Below, in pieces: positions 38,137-51,700 of a stretch of DNA of 64,000 bases. The notes beneath the pieces are model-generated. The model worked only from the letters and a program-made list of their open reading frames with translations, was not told the origin of the DNA and made no database searches. This DNA is from Zeugodacus cucurbitae. Lineage: Eukaryota; Arthropoda; Insecta; Diptera; Tephritidae. The position numbers and the translations under genes are program-made. The DNA is taken from the NCBI RefSeq assembly GCF_028554725.1, contig NC_071669.1, positions 48,873,501-48,937,500 of the forward strand. Reading direction: 5' to 3'. The first letter of the stretch is position 1; every line of letters begins with the position of its first letter.

Positions 38137-41036
38137 CTGTAAATAGACAGATGTAAATTGTTGAAAAAAAGGTTTTAGAAAATGAAGACATTAGATCAAA
38201 GTGTTAATATAAGCTTAAAAATGCCCTCCAAAAAATTAAACAACTACAAAATAGTCTGGAATAATGAGCCGACAGTTACTTTAAACTTTGACCCGCCAGA
38301 AATAGAATAAAACTACAAATAAATCGTAAGGTTAGCATCCCCAATCTCGCACTGCCATCTTACTGTCAGCTTGTTTCTTAAGAAATTGTGAGCCGAAAAT
38401 CCTTTCCAATACTAATTGAGTGCACTCTACACACATTCGCAGTAAAAAATTTCCGTAAAATGTACAAAATTCGAAATTTTTAGCATATAAAGTTGATTTT
38501 CAACGCCTTCAAAATCCATGATCCATGACAATGTGCCAAAACTTTTCAGGTATTCAAAGCAGGCAAAGCTGACAAAGCACGGAGCTTAGCACTAACTATT
38601 TAGCATAGCAAGCCGCGTCCGTCAAAGCATTCGCCAGCAATTTCCGTTATGCTGCGGTGTGTCTAATATTATAATGGTGGTGCTGGAGGTAAATTAGGCA
38701 TGGATGTGTGAGATTTAATGGCGATCGCGACAAGAATGCTCATCCCGCCAATTTGGGATGGATATTTTTATGCATATATATGAATGAATTAATGCGTATT
38801 AAGCTTGTGTGTAGGTGCGATTTAGTGTGTGATTTATGCGGAATCATACAGGTATTTTGTAAACGATTTTGTGATATTTTACCGAAATGTGTGGTGCTAA
38901 GCAACACCTAAAGATACGCTTTATTTTCGGCTGTTGACTAATACAGCTTATGTTGTTATGTTATGTTAAATTTATACGAATTCTTTGAAATGCTGATGTT
39001 GATGTATGGCCGCACACCAATATGCCGCATTTGATTAAAAACAACTGCCGGCGCTCTGCTTCACATCAGCTGTATTGCTACACTCTGGCAGTACGCGAAG
39101 TGAGTATGATCGATCGCAGTCCGTTTCGTGTTTTTGTACAGTTACAAAATATAGCAGCCAGTTCATACTGCTTCGTAAATTGATCATCTGTTGATCATCA
39201 CTACTGTCAAAGCAACGGCTGGAGCTTAATTTTTACATGAGAAATGTATGTTGCATATTCAATAAACTGGTGTGTGGCATACACAAATGCCTACATTTAT
39301 GGCATGTAGACTCAATAGAGCTCATGGTTGCTCATCTCTTTGCAATTGAACTGTTCACTGTCGGCTTACTCGTCTCTGGACAAGCAGTTTACATGCAAAT
39401 ATCGATGTTTTTACTGCTTTTACACTTGTTTGTTTTTTATTTATTTATTTTTTTACTTCTTTGGCTTTTTATTGTTGCTTCTCTCGAAGCTCGGTTGCAT
39501 GCAACATGCTGTTGCGATCATCAGCAGATGTTATTTTTAACTATGGACTGTATGTGTCTGTCTAGCTGTGGGGGCGTATGCTATTTATTGGAAATTCGCA
39601 TTGTGTTATGCCGAAGTTGGTTATTTATTAGTAATTTTGCTGGTCTACACACATTTGTACATATGAATCGATATATAATATGGTATCGATATAATATATA
39701 ATCCATATATAATACGTGGCAATCGGTGGATATTCTTTCAGTAACCCAGCCGTAAAAATTAGAAGACTATAGACGATTAGTAGTCCAAAATATTGTTTTC
39801 TTGTCCAAAATATTTAAATGAACATTTTTAGGGATCCTGGCATCAAATTGTTAATATTTTTAGATCGAAACTAGTGGGTCTTTGGTTGGAACATCCGTAA
39901 ATCCTATACTTCCATTATTTTAATTTTTTATACGCAAAGATTCTCCCCTTATTTCGTGCCTAACCTATGTACAGATAATATAGAGAAGGTAAACACCTTT
40001 ACCACTTTTACAAACGACTTAATTTCTTTAAAGGACGCGTGATATAATTGCAGTGGCCTTTCTCTCGAAGAAAGATCGACCTTGTGCAAATTTTTATTTT
40101 ACTTTAATTTACTAAATTGATTTACAACTAAATAAATAAATAAAAGATCCATTTCGATTGGCAGCTGTTTTGTCGACTAGTTTAACTTGACCAAGCGGAT
40201 ATCCCAGTTGGAATGTGCATTGGAAACTCTGGTTGGCAGAAGAATAAAAGCAAGCGGCTCAAATAAGAAGCGCAAGTAATTGCAGTTAACAGCAGTTTTT
40301 TACTCTCTTTCCCCCTTAAATTGTCGCTAGAGAGTTTCTATGTTATCATCTAATCGCATTCAATTAATATTACACTCAATGGAGTCCACAAATATTTAAA
40401 TATATATAATATTTTTATTTTAACATATTATTTAACCAAGCGTGTCGAGGAGATCATTGTGAACAATATTGCGGATCATTGCACAATTCGGTCGATATTA
40501 ATATTGCTTTTCTATTTATTTATAGGTATCTCGATCAATAAACTTATACATATCTGTGTGTCATTAAGTCTGTTATGGTGTTTATTAATACATTTCTTAA
40601 TCGTTTCCGTTCGATTTCAACATTAATTAATCTACCTTTATCATAAAACGTAATCCAATCAAGTACTTCATAAGAAGTACGGAGCAAAAACAGCAACTTT
40701 TCTATATTTAGTTTAATTTCTGTAGACTAAGAAATTTAAATTTAGTTCTCAAGGTATTCAGGATGTCGTTTTTAGGATTAACATTCACTGACTAAGTTTA
40801 ATTCTCGATTTAGCTGAGAAAACTTTGCAAATAATTTCTAAAGTAGCACAGAAATTGAGGTATGATCCTTCGACTGTTACTCTGGCATTTTTTATAGGTA
40901 TTTTGGTGACTTTCAATGTTCCTCATTTTAATATTCTTCGTTTTCTTTTAAAGCGATTCGAAATGTTTTCCTAGACTTTTTTGTTTTATTTTTCATCAAT
41001 AGACGTATTCTTCTCCTTGTCTGGCGTAGACACCGC
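38137..41036. other. Intergenic sequence, no gene seen
   Basis: The 154-codon plus-strand frame at 39237-39701 starts with ATG but is a hydrophobic, Leu/Phe/Cys-rich reading of T-rich DNA with no family resemblance. I treat it as chance. The first exon of the broken paralogue could have lain at about 38150-38350 but no ATG-plus-donor is visible. Confidence 0.4.
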
Positions 41037-41522
41037 TTACGCGGTTATAGCCGAGTCCACAACAGCGCGCCACGTATCCCTCCTTTTGGCAGTTTGGCGC
41101 CAATTGGTTATACCAAGCGAAGCCAGGTCCCTCTCCACCTGGTCCTTCCATCGGAGTGGAGGTCTCCCTCTTCCTCTGCTTCCACCAGCGGGTACTGCAT
41201 CAAAAACTTTCGGAGCTAAGGCACTTTCGTCCATTCGAACAACATGCCCTGGTCAGCGTAGCCGCTGTCTTTTTATTCGCTGGACTTTGTCTATGTCGTC
41301 GAACAACACATACAGCTCATCATTCCATCGTCTGCGGTATTCGCCGTTGCCAATGCTTAAGGGACCATAAATCTTCCGCAAAACCTTTCTCTCGAAAACC
41401 CAAAGAGTCGTCTCATCGGATGTTGACATAGCCCACGCTTCAGCACAATAAAGTAGGACGGGAATGATGAGAGACTTGTAGAGTTTGGTTTTTGCTCGTC
41501 GAGAGAGGACTTTACTTTTCAA
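41037..41522 (-). pseudogene. 3' fragment of a non-LTR (LINE) retrotransposon reverse transcriptase, with one nonsense codon
   Basis: The minus-strand reading begins KSKVLSRRAKTKLYKSL and IIPVLLYCAEAWAMS. It continues FERKVLRKIYGPL, then WNDELYVLFDDIDKVQRIK. After a TGA at 41255-41253 it resumes in the same frame with PGHVVRMDESALAPKVFDA, RGRGRPPLRWKDQVERDL and NWRQTAKRRDTWRAVV, ending at 41037. These are standard landmarks of the region after the catalytic palm in LINE reverse transcriptases (LYGSE-W, RKVLRRI-GP, RWLGHV-RM, GRP--RW-D). The TGA stands exactly where the family has the tryptophan of RWLGHV, so a single TGG to TGA change explains it. The palm with YxDD and the endonuclease are absent and a stop lies just upstream, so this is a 5'-truncated dead copy, typical of incomplete reverse transcription. 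Confidence 0.85.
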
Positions 41523-41530
41523 TTGCCTAC

Positions 41531-44500
41531 ATCAATATACTTACATAAGTCTAAAACGAGGTAGCTTTTTAAGCGAGAAAAACAATGTTCTGGAAATTTT
41601 AAAGTGTAATTTTAAAACTAATTCGGACTTTGTTTTTTTTCCTAATATTTATAAAAAATGAGCCTTACATCACTTCTCTTAATTCAATATAAGCACATTA
41701 ATGTAAGTATGATTCTATAACGAAAATAATTAATTTCTGATAAAGAATCAGTAGATCAAATGATTTAATTAGTTATTTTTGCGATAAGAAGTCACAAATC
41801 GGCTTTTGATTTTTAAAAGCTTCAAGAGTGTTTTCTACCATAAACATTTCATCTATAGAATTAAGCCATTTATGAATACATTCATTTGCAAAAATTACCA
41901 ACTAAGAACTATTATACATGTATATTCATCTAATGTAAATAAGTAAATGCTTTTAGTAGGCACAAAAGCTTTTAGCCATCAAGTGCGAGGCATTGCTCCG
42001 AGCTGCCACACCAACAAAATGCTGAAAAGCAGTGCAGAGCCAAACCCGGCTGGCCAACATTTGTTTGTAATTTCATGATGGTTCATAAGTTGAAAATTGT
42101 ATTAAAATATAAATTTTATTACAGTAAACAGAGGAAGTGAGCGCGGACAGCAATGTACGCACCGGTGTTAGCGTCTGTGTGCGCACATTTTCTATGGAAA
42201 TCGCATTGCTTTCAACTGCAAATTAAATGCGAATTCAAATTGCCAATGATTATGAGCTGAACGAGTGTACTCAACGCACTGTGGCCCTGGTGTGCTGCGC
42301 TCAGTGATTCCACTCACTCCAGCAGCGCGCACGATGGACCAGACAGGCGGGCAGTGAGGCATAATACAACTACTCCCAGATTGCTGATGAGTCAGTGTGA
42401 ATCTTTGTGTTAGTATGCAACCAATATTACCAGTTAGCAACATTGATGGCAACTGCGCTTCGCCTATCAGCATGGCAAATGCATCTGCCTTGGTGCCTGC
42501 CAAAAAAACAACGTCAAACTAGTCGACGGATTAAGAGTTCTTCTCATAGAAAAAATCCACTTGAAAAGGTTGTGCAATAGAATTGAAAGGATTCTAACAG
42601 ATAAGACGTTAAGATAATTAGTACAACAATAACAATATACATTTAAAAGCAAAAGCAAATCGCCTTCAGTGGTTTCTAAATAAGAATCCTGTAGGAAATG
42701 CTTTAATTTCATGCTTTCAAGCTCCAACACTTGCAATTGAATCCAACCAACCAGTAAAAAACAGAGAAAGGTAATGGCAAAAATATGTATAATCCCAAAT
42801 TTTCGAGGCTTCCTTTTGCTCATTGAGATTTGGTATTCTAAGAATTCGTCTATTCGTCGGTAAAGTCAGATATAAGGCCTCTGGTGTATGTTTGTAATTT
42901 AGCTCTAATTACAAAATGAATGTACTCTAACTGGTATACTTTTTCCTACAGGGTATGCGCTCTTACTAAAAATTTCTATGTATTTTAAGAGTGCATAATT
43001 CCATTTTATTTTTACACTTTAATCTGCTGTATTTCCATTTTGTTATTTCCTTTTTAAAGTCCACTACAGTCATGGTGTTGTTGTTGCCACTGTAAGCATG
43101 CGATTTAGCTCGTGTAGTCCATGCATTAGCATTACAAATGAAATGGCCAATTCTATGGTTATGACGTTTCTATGGGGAACTGTGTGGAAAATATTTAAAT
43201 TAAATTAATTAATTAGTTAACGTGTTCCAAAGCGAAGTGAAAATAAACGCAGACGGTGATACAGCGGGCTGATAAAAATTAATTTGCTGTGAATGAGCGC
43301 GTGTGTCTAAATATATGCATATAGTTGTATTGTATCATCAGATCAGCTAAAATTTAATGAATTTGGACGTGTTGATTTATGGCACATTTGAAGTTGTCAG
43401 CAAAGAGATTTCGTATGCGGGCTGTTGTAGGTATAGATATACATACATTAAAGTTTAGTCTGTAGTATAAGATTGAAGGTGTTGCTAGCTACTTTTAAAG
43501 AAAATATTATGTATTCGAAACCCATTAGTTCAGAAATGAAAGGACACAAGATAGTCGGACGTAGTAATCAATTTCGGAGAGCATATGACTATGATCCGAG
43601 GATTGTGGGTTCTAGATGCGACCAAATATGAGATTGTGCGACATTTTTTTCTAATATAAGTTGTGTCTCAGTAAGTAATATCCATATTCCAGTTTGTCCT
43701 ATTGATTGCTTCAGTGCAAGCCAGCAGCATAAATGTGACACCTTTGCACTCATCGGCTTTGTTATGTGCCTTTCATTTAACAAATTTTAATTTGCTCCCA
43801 GAAAAAAGGTGTAATTTTTCAATTTTCCACAATAACATAAAACTCTACAGGCTACTTAAATTAATAGCAAATAAACAATGCCCACAATGGGTGTAGTTCT
43901 AGCGAAATGATAGTAAATATTACAGAATTTGAACGCTTGGGGAGTGATGTGGGGGTTCGACTGGTGCAGGTGAATGGCACAGTGCGGCAATGATTCTCAG
44001 TTAATGATTAAAATTGAGGGGCACATGAAATTTATTTATATATTTATATAACTATTCAATTTGTGGATGCCACACAGAGTTGGGTTGGTGGAAAATCATC
44101 GAATATTTGTACGATTTGTGGACCCTACCATAACTGCCAGCTAACAAATTCGGAATTCCGTAAAGTGAAAAATGGAATGGAATTTCCTTGCAGCTACAAG
44201 CAATTGCACACAACAAGAACAAGTACTTGACTCCACGTTGCAAGTACGAGCATCAGAGCTCTCATGTTGCGGCGTATCGTAAAGAAAAGCTTGTTACCAA
44301 ATGTGTGGCAACAACATACGTTGCACATAAAATCTAATTGAATTGCTGAGAAATTTCACTACAACAAAGCAATTTCAATGGCAAGCTGGAGAGTGTGTGG
44401 CAAAGTGCCTGCCACAAACTGCTGTAAGCCAGCAAAGCTACCAAATACCAAGTCGGTACTAAGTGCAAATGCCCCCTATGGAATGTCTGGGCAGCCTATA

Positions 44501-45631
44501 AATGTTAATACCTAAACCAGTTTTCTCCATCATACAAACAGACACACACACATATAGATACATGCAGAAGAATACCTTCAGCTGAAAGAGAATATGGCAG
44601 CAGCATAATCCAAAATGCCACAGCGTCTAAGATGCGCACCACTCTACTTATAGGTATGTAGATATCGTGCCATTAAAGCTGCCAACCCCACATCTTACCA
44701 AAAAAAAGCACAGAAAAACGAAGGGGGAATGAAAGAAAACCAGAAGAAGAGAAAAAAAATTTGCAGTAAGTTCAGCCTGGAGCTGGATAACTGGAACTGC
44801 GCATCATGCATCCTGGCAGTCAACTGGTCGTCCAATCAGTTATGTGGCATGCAACAAAAGCGCTGTGGCTGCAATGGATTAGAACTCGTGTGAAACAACT
44901 CAACTTCATTATTCGCATTTCAATTTCATTTGGCCGTCATTATTGCGGCTCTGCTTCCGATTTCTTTATTATTCTTCGTTTGGGTATTGCTTTACTCTTC
45001 CTCCTTGCTGACGCTCTTTTTGTTCTTTACGAGGTTTTTTCACTTTTTTTCTTTACTTGAAGCAGCACTTTGTACAGGTTCCAGAGCTGCAGCGCATCAG
45101 CGCATCAGCGTTTATTATTTGGTTTTCCCTTCAAACTTTATTTTTGCTTGCTTCCTTTCTTTTGCTTTTGTTCTTCTTTGTGTTCCTTTGCTTTTATTTT
45201 CGTTTATTTGTTTCTTGTATTGCAACTTTAGTCATTCAACTGAAAACTTGCGCGCTTAAGCGCAGCTCTGGCCGCTTTTATAAACCTAGCTCATTTCACT
45301 CGCTTGCTTTTTTGACGTACGCGCCTCTTCGGCTGCCAACCGTGCACAAAAATATTTTCAGATTCCCACTTTATAATGGCCATTTCTTTATTTCAGCTAC
45401 GAGGGTAACTAATTGTATTTTGAGTTTGTTCCTTATTCTCCTATTGAGATGTTTAATTTAGTGAAGGTCCGAACCTCATGAAAATTTGAAATATATCCAA
45501 GACTAAACACACACGATTCTGAAGATCTCACTGATAAGTGAGAAAGTGTCGGTCATTGTGGAAATTCATTAATGATGGAAGTTCTGTTGTGATGATAATT
45601 TATAACGGTCATTAAAGGAAACCTCAAATCT
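41531..45631. other. Intergenic sequence, no gene seen
   Basis: AT-rich, with T-rich blocks at 44930-45460 that give Phe/Leu-rich frames without family resemblance. A 17-bp word TTTTCCTACAGGGTATG at 42941-42957 recurs exactly at 60872-60888 and may be the end of a dispersed repeat. Around 45485-45540 a short stretch (ATATATCCAAGACTA) resembles part of the repeat at 25024-26300. Confidence 0.4.
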
Positions 45632-45731
45632 AACCTAAATTAACGACGCTGGTTTGAAAAGTATAATGGTAAAATAAAGATAAATTGGTATAATGAAACT
45701 ACTTTTCACACCAGCGTCGTTAATTTAGGTT
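45632..45731. repeat. 100-bp foldback hairpin
   Basis: Two 32-bp arms (45632-45663 and 45700-45731) are inverted copies with one mismatch around the core ATTAACGACGCTGG. They are separated by a 36-bp AT-rich loop. The size and near-perfect arms suit a miniature foldback transposon, or a remnant of one whose ends carry this sequence. No clear target-site duplication flanks it. Confidence 0.7.
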
Positions 45732-48700
45732 CGGTTTAGCTCGAAACATATTATTTACCCTCGTAAGTCACAGTTGACTACAAGACTCTTTATAAACATA
45801 TCTATATTATTATACTGCGCCTTCTCATTTACGACGATTCTTTAGTCTAGATTTCTCTGACATGCGATAGTATTGTCTACTCATTCAATGATATTAACTT
45901 TCTGAAATTCCTTTTTTTTTGCATTTCTATTTTCTAATTTTAATTCATTCGATTCTTTTTTTTAGTTTGCGTTAGTTTCACTGCTTTTCTGTTTGTTTAA
46001 TTTCACGAGTGTTTTTCAATAAGACCTTTGAGATTCTCAGCAGCAGCGCTCTTGCAGTGCTCGGACAGTGCATTTTGTAATCCAACGTCGCACCTCTTAG
46101 AACCCGCTTGAGCCTCGTTCGGTCGTCTATTTAGTACTTCTAACTTCTTTTTACTTTCATGCATATCTTTTATGGTTGTTCTCTGTCGCTTTGACCCTTA
46201 TGCGTGAATTTTTTTTTCTACAGTTTGCACGGTCGCAAGCACAGTAAAGACATTCTTCTTTTTCTACTTCTTCAACATTTGAAGAGCGCATAATAACCTG
46301 CTATGGTGCCACACGCGCCCATCCGTCCGACGCAAGTCCAGTTGCCACAAGTTGTGATTGCCGTTAGCCAAGTTAAGTAGTCGGCGTTGACTCTTTGAGT
46401 GCACAAAAGCGTGGAGATGCCATTGTGGCAGACAGAAGACTTTGCAGACAGAAGACAGGCGCTGTGCTTGCAACACCCCGTGACACGTCATGAAGCGCTG
46501 TTGGTCTGTTGGTGCTGTTCAGGTTTTATTCTATGCTATATTCTAAATTAGTCTGCACGCATTTTATGGATGCAAATCAAGTTGAGCGGATATTTAAAAT
46601 AGTAAAATTAATTGAATGCTCACCAGTCATCGAACCGGCGCATTTTTTTGTTGCCACTGCATTACCTGCTTGTGTGTTTGTGGCGGATTCTAAGGCATAT
46701 TTGCAGTTGTGTGTTTATTTAAAGACTTCCATGTATTTTTCTTCAATGTGACTTTGCAACGGAGAGGGTTTGTTGGTATTGGCGTTGTAATTAGTCGTAG
46801 TAAAAAAATAAAAATTACTTCTTCGCTTATCGTTTTATTGAGAATATGAAAACTGTATTATTTTGTTAATAATATGTATTAGTCAATTAGAGTAAAACTA
46901 CTGTTCCCACGTTATGTACCGAACTTTCCACTATACCAACCTAGTATTATGTAAGATTGCTATTCGTACTAGTAACTACTTAATTACTTTCACTTGATCA
47001 AGAGATGTGGTGGTTACTAGAGTCATAGCTCGGGCTGCACAGGTCCTAAACTAACTTTTTAGATATCGTTTTACAAAATAAGAATAGCTTAAAGTATACA
47101 TAAATATCTTGCTCTGTAAATATTAAAAACTTTTTGTATGTCTATCAAACGTATAAGCCTCTATAACCAACACCCATATACTCGTGTTAATTTGAAAACT
47201 TGTGGGAGCGCACAGCCACACAGCAATTTACCTAAATGTCCATGACTCTCACCGTAAGCACGTTCATTAAAAATTTAATAAGTGAACACTTGCCGTTGAC
47301 ACAGATACAACAATAACAACAATCATGCTGCCCACATTCATATACACATACATTGGTATGTTGGTTACTGCGTACCGGCGGCTCTGTGCCGTCAATTGCT
47401 GTACCAAATGCTCTAATCGTCATTTGCATATTTCGCACATTTGCCTAAACAGGATTAGGAGCAAATGAGAACGTCACTGAAGGGAGAGTTTGTGAGGTTA
47501 TGTGCGCTTAAATATAATTAAATATTGTACTATATTTGTACGAGTGCAGAAGTTCAAAGTTCACTTAAATGAACATATTTATTTAAAAGACTGTCGGTTT
47601 CTTGCAAAAGAAATATAAGAAAAATGTTCATTTGAGCTCGAATAGAATTGAAAAAACTCTGTTGGTATGAATACTGTGTATAATAAATATTTTTTTATAT
47701 ATAAATACAAAAAAAATACCTATTACATTTATCATTAAAAAATTTGTATGAAAGTATTAAAATTTCAATGAAAAAAATTTGCAGCTTGTCATCTTTGGTT
47801 ATAGAGCTAGCAAATACTTTCAACAACATAACTAGTTTGAGGAAGAAAGAATTCATAAAACTGTCTCTAATTCCAAACACTTTTTTTTATAAAAACAAAA
47901 AAAAAATGTTGTCAAATTACACCAATATCAGCCATTGCAGTGAGGCACCTTAGGCAATTTAAATGAATGAATGGCGAGTGGACGTCAAGGCGTATACGTA
48001 ACATCTGCCTAGAATACATTTACGAACAGCATGAATGCTGTGTAACAACTGGGCAACAGAACAACAACAAATACAATAACTATAACAAAACTTAAGAGCA
48101 CAACTGTGTATCAGAAGAAAAACAACAACAATAATAATAGCAAAAGCTCATAACAGCGAACCAGAAGAAGAACCACACCAATAACAACAACAATAACAGG
48201 AATCATAACGCATGCAAATGGAAATTTATATTAAATTCAAGCAGGAAATTGCACATTTCATACACTTAATGCTAATATTTTTGCAGATTTCACGTTGCAG
48301 TGAAAGGCGAGTGACCGAGGGCGTGAGGATTTCAATTATGCCCACATGGCGTTGCAAATGCAAAAGCTTAAATTATTCATATGGACGTAAGTGTAAGTAA
48401 AGTAGAAGTTTTTATTTGTCGGCATGCAGATTACTCGACTTTTTCACGGATTAAAACTGCCTTTACTCACACAAATGGACATTAGTTGTAAGCAGTGCAG
48501 CCCTTTGGTACAAAGTGTTTCCGGTTTCACTTTGTTTTCATTTGCGTTTTGCACTACTTTTGTACGCACCGCTTTGTAATGATTATTATTGCTCTTGTAC
48601 GCCGAGAATTACATGCGGAGAATTACACACAAACAAATTGCGTTTAAAGCACTGCTTTTAGCTTTCGAACACGTTTCGGCGCTTAAGCGAGGAAAGGCAA

Positions 48701-51700
48701 TATTCACAAAAGTTTTTCACGCTTTTGCCGTTGCGTTTGTGTTTTGCGTACTTCTGCCTCAAAGTGTTGCAATGTGTATTGTTGTGAACGCCTTTGCTTA
48801 CTTCACAAGGAGTTCAACAAAACGAATTCTTCACACACGTAAACACACTCGCATATGTGCGTACGAAAAACGAAGTGATTTTTACTGCATTATTTGATTA
48901 CTAAAAGGGGCGCGTGGCAGCATTGTGCATGCAACTTTGACTTTCCCACATTGTTGCACGTTTTATGAACTATTGTTATGAGCTTTGCTGTATATATATT
49001 TATGAATATTTGTGTGTTTTTACGACATTAACTACGCACACACATGGTTAGCATATTTTCCCAGCATTGCAAAAAACTTATTATATGTCTACGCATCACC
49101 ACTGCCTCCAAGAAATTCTAATAATTGCCTCTATAAGCCCTGTACGAAGAATTAAGACTACACAAAAAATTAAATTAGTGAGGCGCCCAAATGTATGCTA
49201 CAGAAATACGTTAACAAGGAAAAAGAGTGCTAAAGAAGGGTAGTTTCGATTAAGTAAGACCTAAGTAATATGCATAGCACTTTCTTCAAAAGTAACTGGC
49301 GTTAGTGGTACACTAAGTAAGTCACTTTTTGATCAAGGGAGTAAAGGATACGGCTGATGACTAATACTTTTTGAAAGCCTGTGGATGATTCTTTGCTTGG
49401 ATATCTTACTCAATCTCTATAATAGTTTACCATGTGTTGCCTACATTTCGGCGTGCAGTAATTACTAGTGCGCAACGCTATTGTAACTAGTGCCCACTTC
49501 TACTGCAAAAAAAAACCGAAAAATTCTTGTATGACTATGGCAAATTGCATAAAAATACGAATTATCTAAAACTATTGCCTCAAGCTCTCACACCAGCTGC
49601 TAGCAAACAAAACTCCGACAAATCGCCTGTATGACCCGAGATAAAATATTGTGTCTGTTGGTAACCAAGCATTTTGCACACACACACATATGAATGCAAA
49701 GGCATAAAAAAGTCGTTTGTCGGCGTTTTATAGCCAACATTTTGTTTGGAATTGCATTTGGTATACAATTGTAGCTTAGCGAATATTTTAGAAAATGTTG
49801 CTGACACTTTGAAATGGATTATTTGCTGCGCCAGTGTGGAAACAATAAATATAAGCCACAAATACATGTACATGAGCATATGTTATGGTAGAGAGGTAGT
49901 CCGTAGGCATGAAGGCTTTAGTAAAAACCTCTGTTTTTTTATTTTATACATACATATAAACATAGTCTTGGCTTAAGGGAACAATTGGTGCTATTCCCAC
50001 GTATCTGTTGCAAATTGCCCTAAATCCGAAATGAAAAAGAAAAGCTTTCGAACTTCGTTGGCTGTGTAGAAGTGCTTTGTTATTCTATTCTTAGGATATA
50101 TTCTTATATTCAACAATTTGTATCTATGTAATACTATACATATATATAAAAATGTCCAACAATTTTTCAGAGGATTATTTCCGAAATAATATATAGTCCA
50201 AAATATTGACAATTAACTAATTTTCTTTCTATATTCATTCGGACAATTTTTGGAGTAACTTCAATATTTTCCATATTATATTTTTTAAAATATGTTTTAA
50301 ATAACGAATAAATATCTGTGAAATTTAAGTTACTGAGTTGTTTAAATTACTTAAAGTATCATTACATAATATGAAGATAACTGGGAATTGAAAAGCGATA
50401 CGATGTAAACTTTTCATGATTAATTTTAATTACATTAGATTTATTATAAATTAACGTTGCATAACGTTTAATTAATTTAAAAAATTTGCTAATGACATCA
50501 GTAGTTTTCAAAACAAAAGGAGAATAAATATTTCGTTGAACTGGATGTGAGAGAAGGCGACGCCCACACTCAGCACATTTGTGAGGAAGTAGTCAGTCAC
50601 TCGGTGAGGTGGTGGCTGACAATTTGTATAAAATATAAATTTCCATTTATATCTTTGCTTGTGTGTAGGTATGAGTGTGTGTAGTCGCCTGAAGCATCAA
50701 TCAGATTTCAATTTTATGATGATCACGTTAATTAATTTATTTGAGAATGACATCATTCACGCGTGTTTGCTTATGATTACAATTGAAGCTCGAACCATGT
50801 CACTGCTAACTTATTTGTGTATGAGTGCATGTATGTGAGTGTTCATATAAATTGAAAATAAAATAGAATTACCGAAAATAGCAAAGCCATGAAATAATTG
50901 ACAATAAATAGCAGTAGGCAGCTGGCAGATGGCAGAAGGCCATTAAGCAAAGATTTCATTGCCGTTTAAGTGTGTGGCGCCATGATCATAAAGAAAGACT
51001 TAGCGGGTGGGTCGTAAGGGGGCTTAGAGACATTTGTGCAAAAAATTTAGGTGTGCTTCTAGATGTCTGTATGTATCTCTCCAAAATACTGGAAATTCAT
51101 AAGTTTTAATGCTTCTCAAGTGCCGTTAAACCTTCAAAACTATTATTATGTGCATATGGGTTTATAAGTGTGCTGATGATATTTAGAACTTTTGTAACAA
51201 AAAGCAATGAACAAATAACAGAAGTGTAATAATATATGTAAATATATGTCTGTATGTATATATTTATCGTTATGCATATAAATGTGCTTAAATAGGGTAG
51301 ACACTAATTGAAATATGGTATTTTTTATTTTTTTTTACTCACATGCGCACGGCTTATAATTCGAAGAATTTTTCTATCTCTGCTGACAGAGTCATTTGTA
51401 ACACAATGAGCATTACAAAAAAAAAGAATAATAATAATAACAAAGCAACAAAAAATAAATAAAAATACTATAAAATATCCAAATGTATATATGTGGGCAT
51501 GTCTGGTAATTCCGAATGCTTGTGGGTGTCGATTTGTGATTATTTCACTATAACATAGAAGATGAAAACAAATGCTTCATAAATACGGGGAATAATGACA
51601 TGAATGCATAACAAAACATTCCAGCTGGTCGAAAAGCAAAATAATAAGCCTAATGAAATATAGTTAAGAGTAGTGCATGGTAATTGAAAAATCCTCATTT

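Noticed and set aside
39237..39701. 154-codon plus-strand frame with ATG start
   Set aside because: Hydrophobic, Leu/Phe/Cys-rich translation of T-rich DNA, with no family resemblance, promoter or splice context.
44930..45461. Overlapping Phe/Leu-rich frames resembling membrane proteins
   Set aside because: They come from T-rich simple sequence; hydrophobicity here is a composition effect, not evidence of membrane segments.
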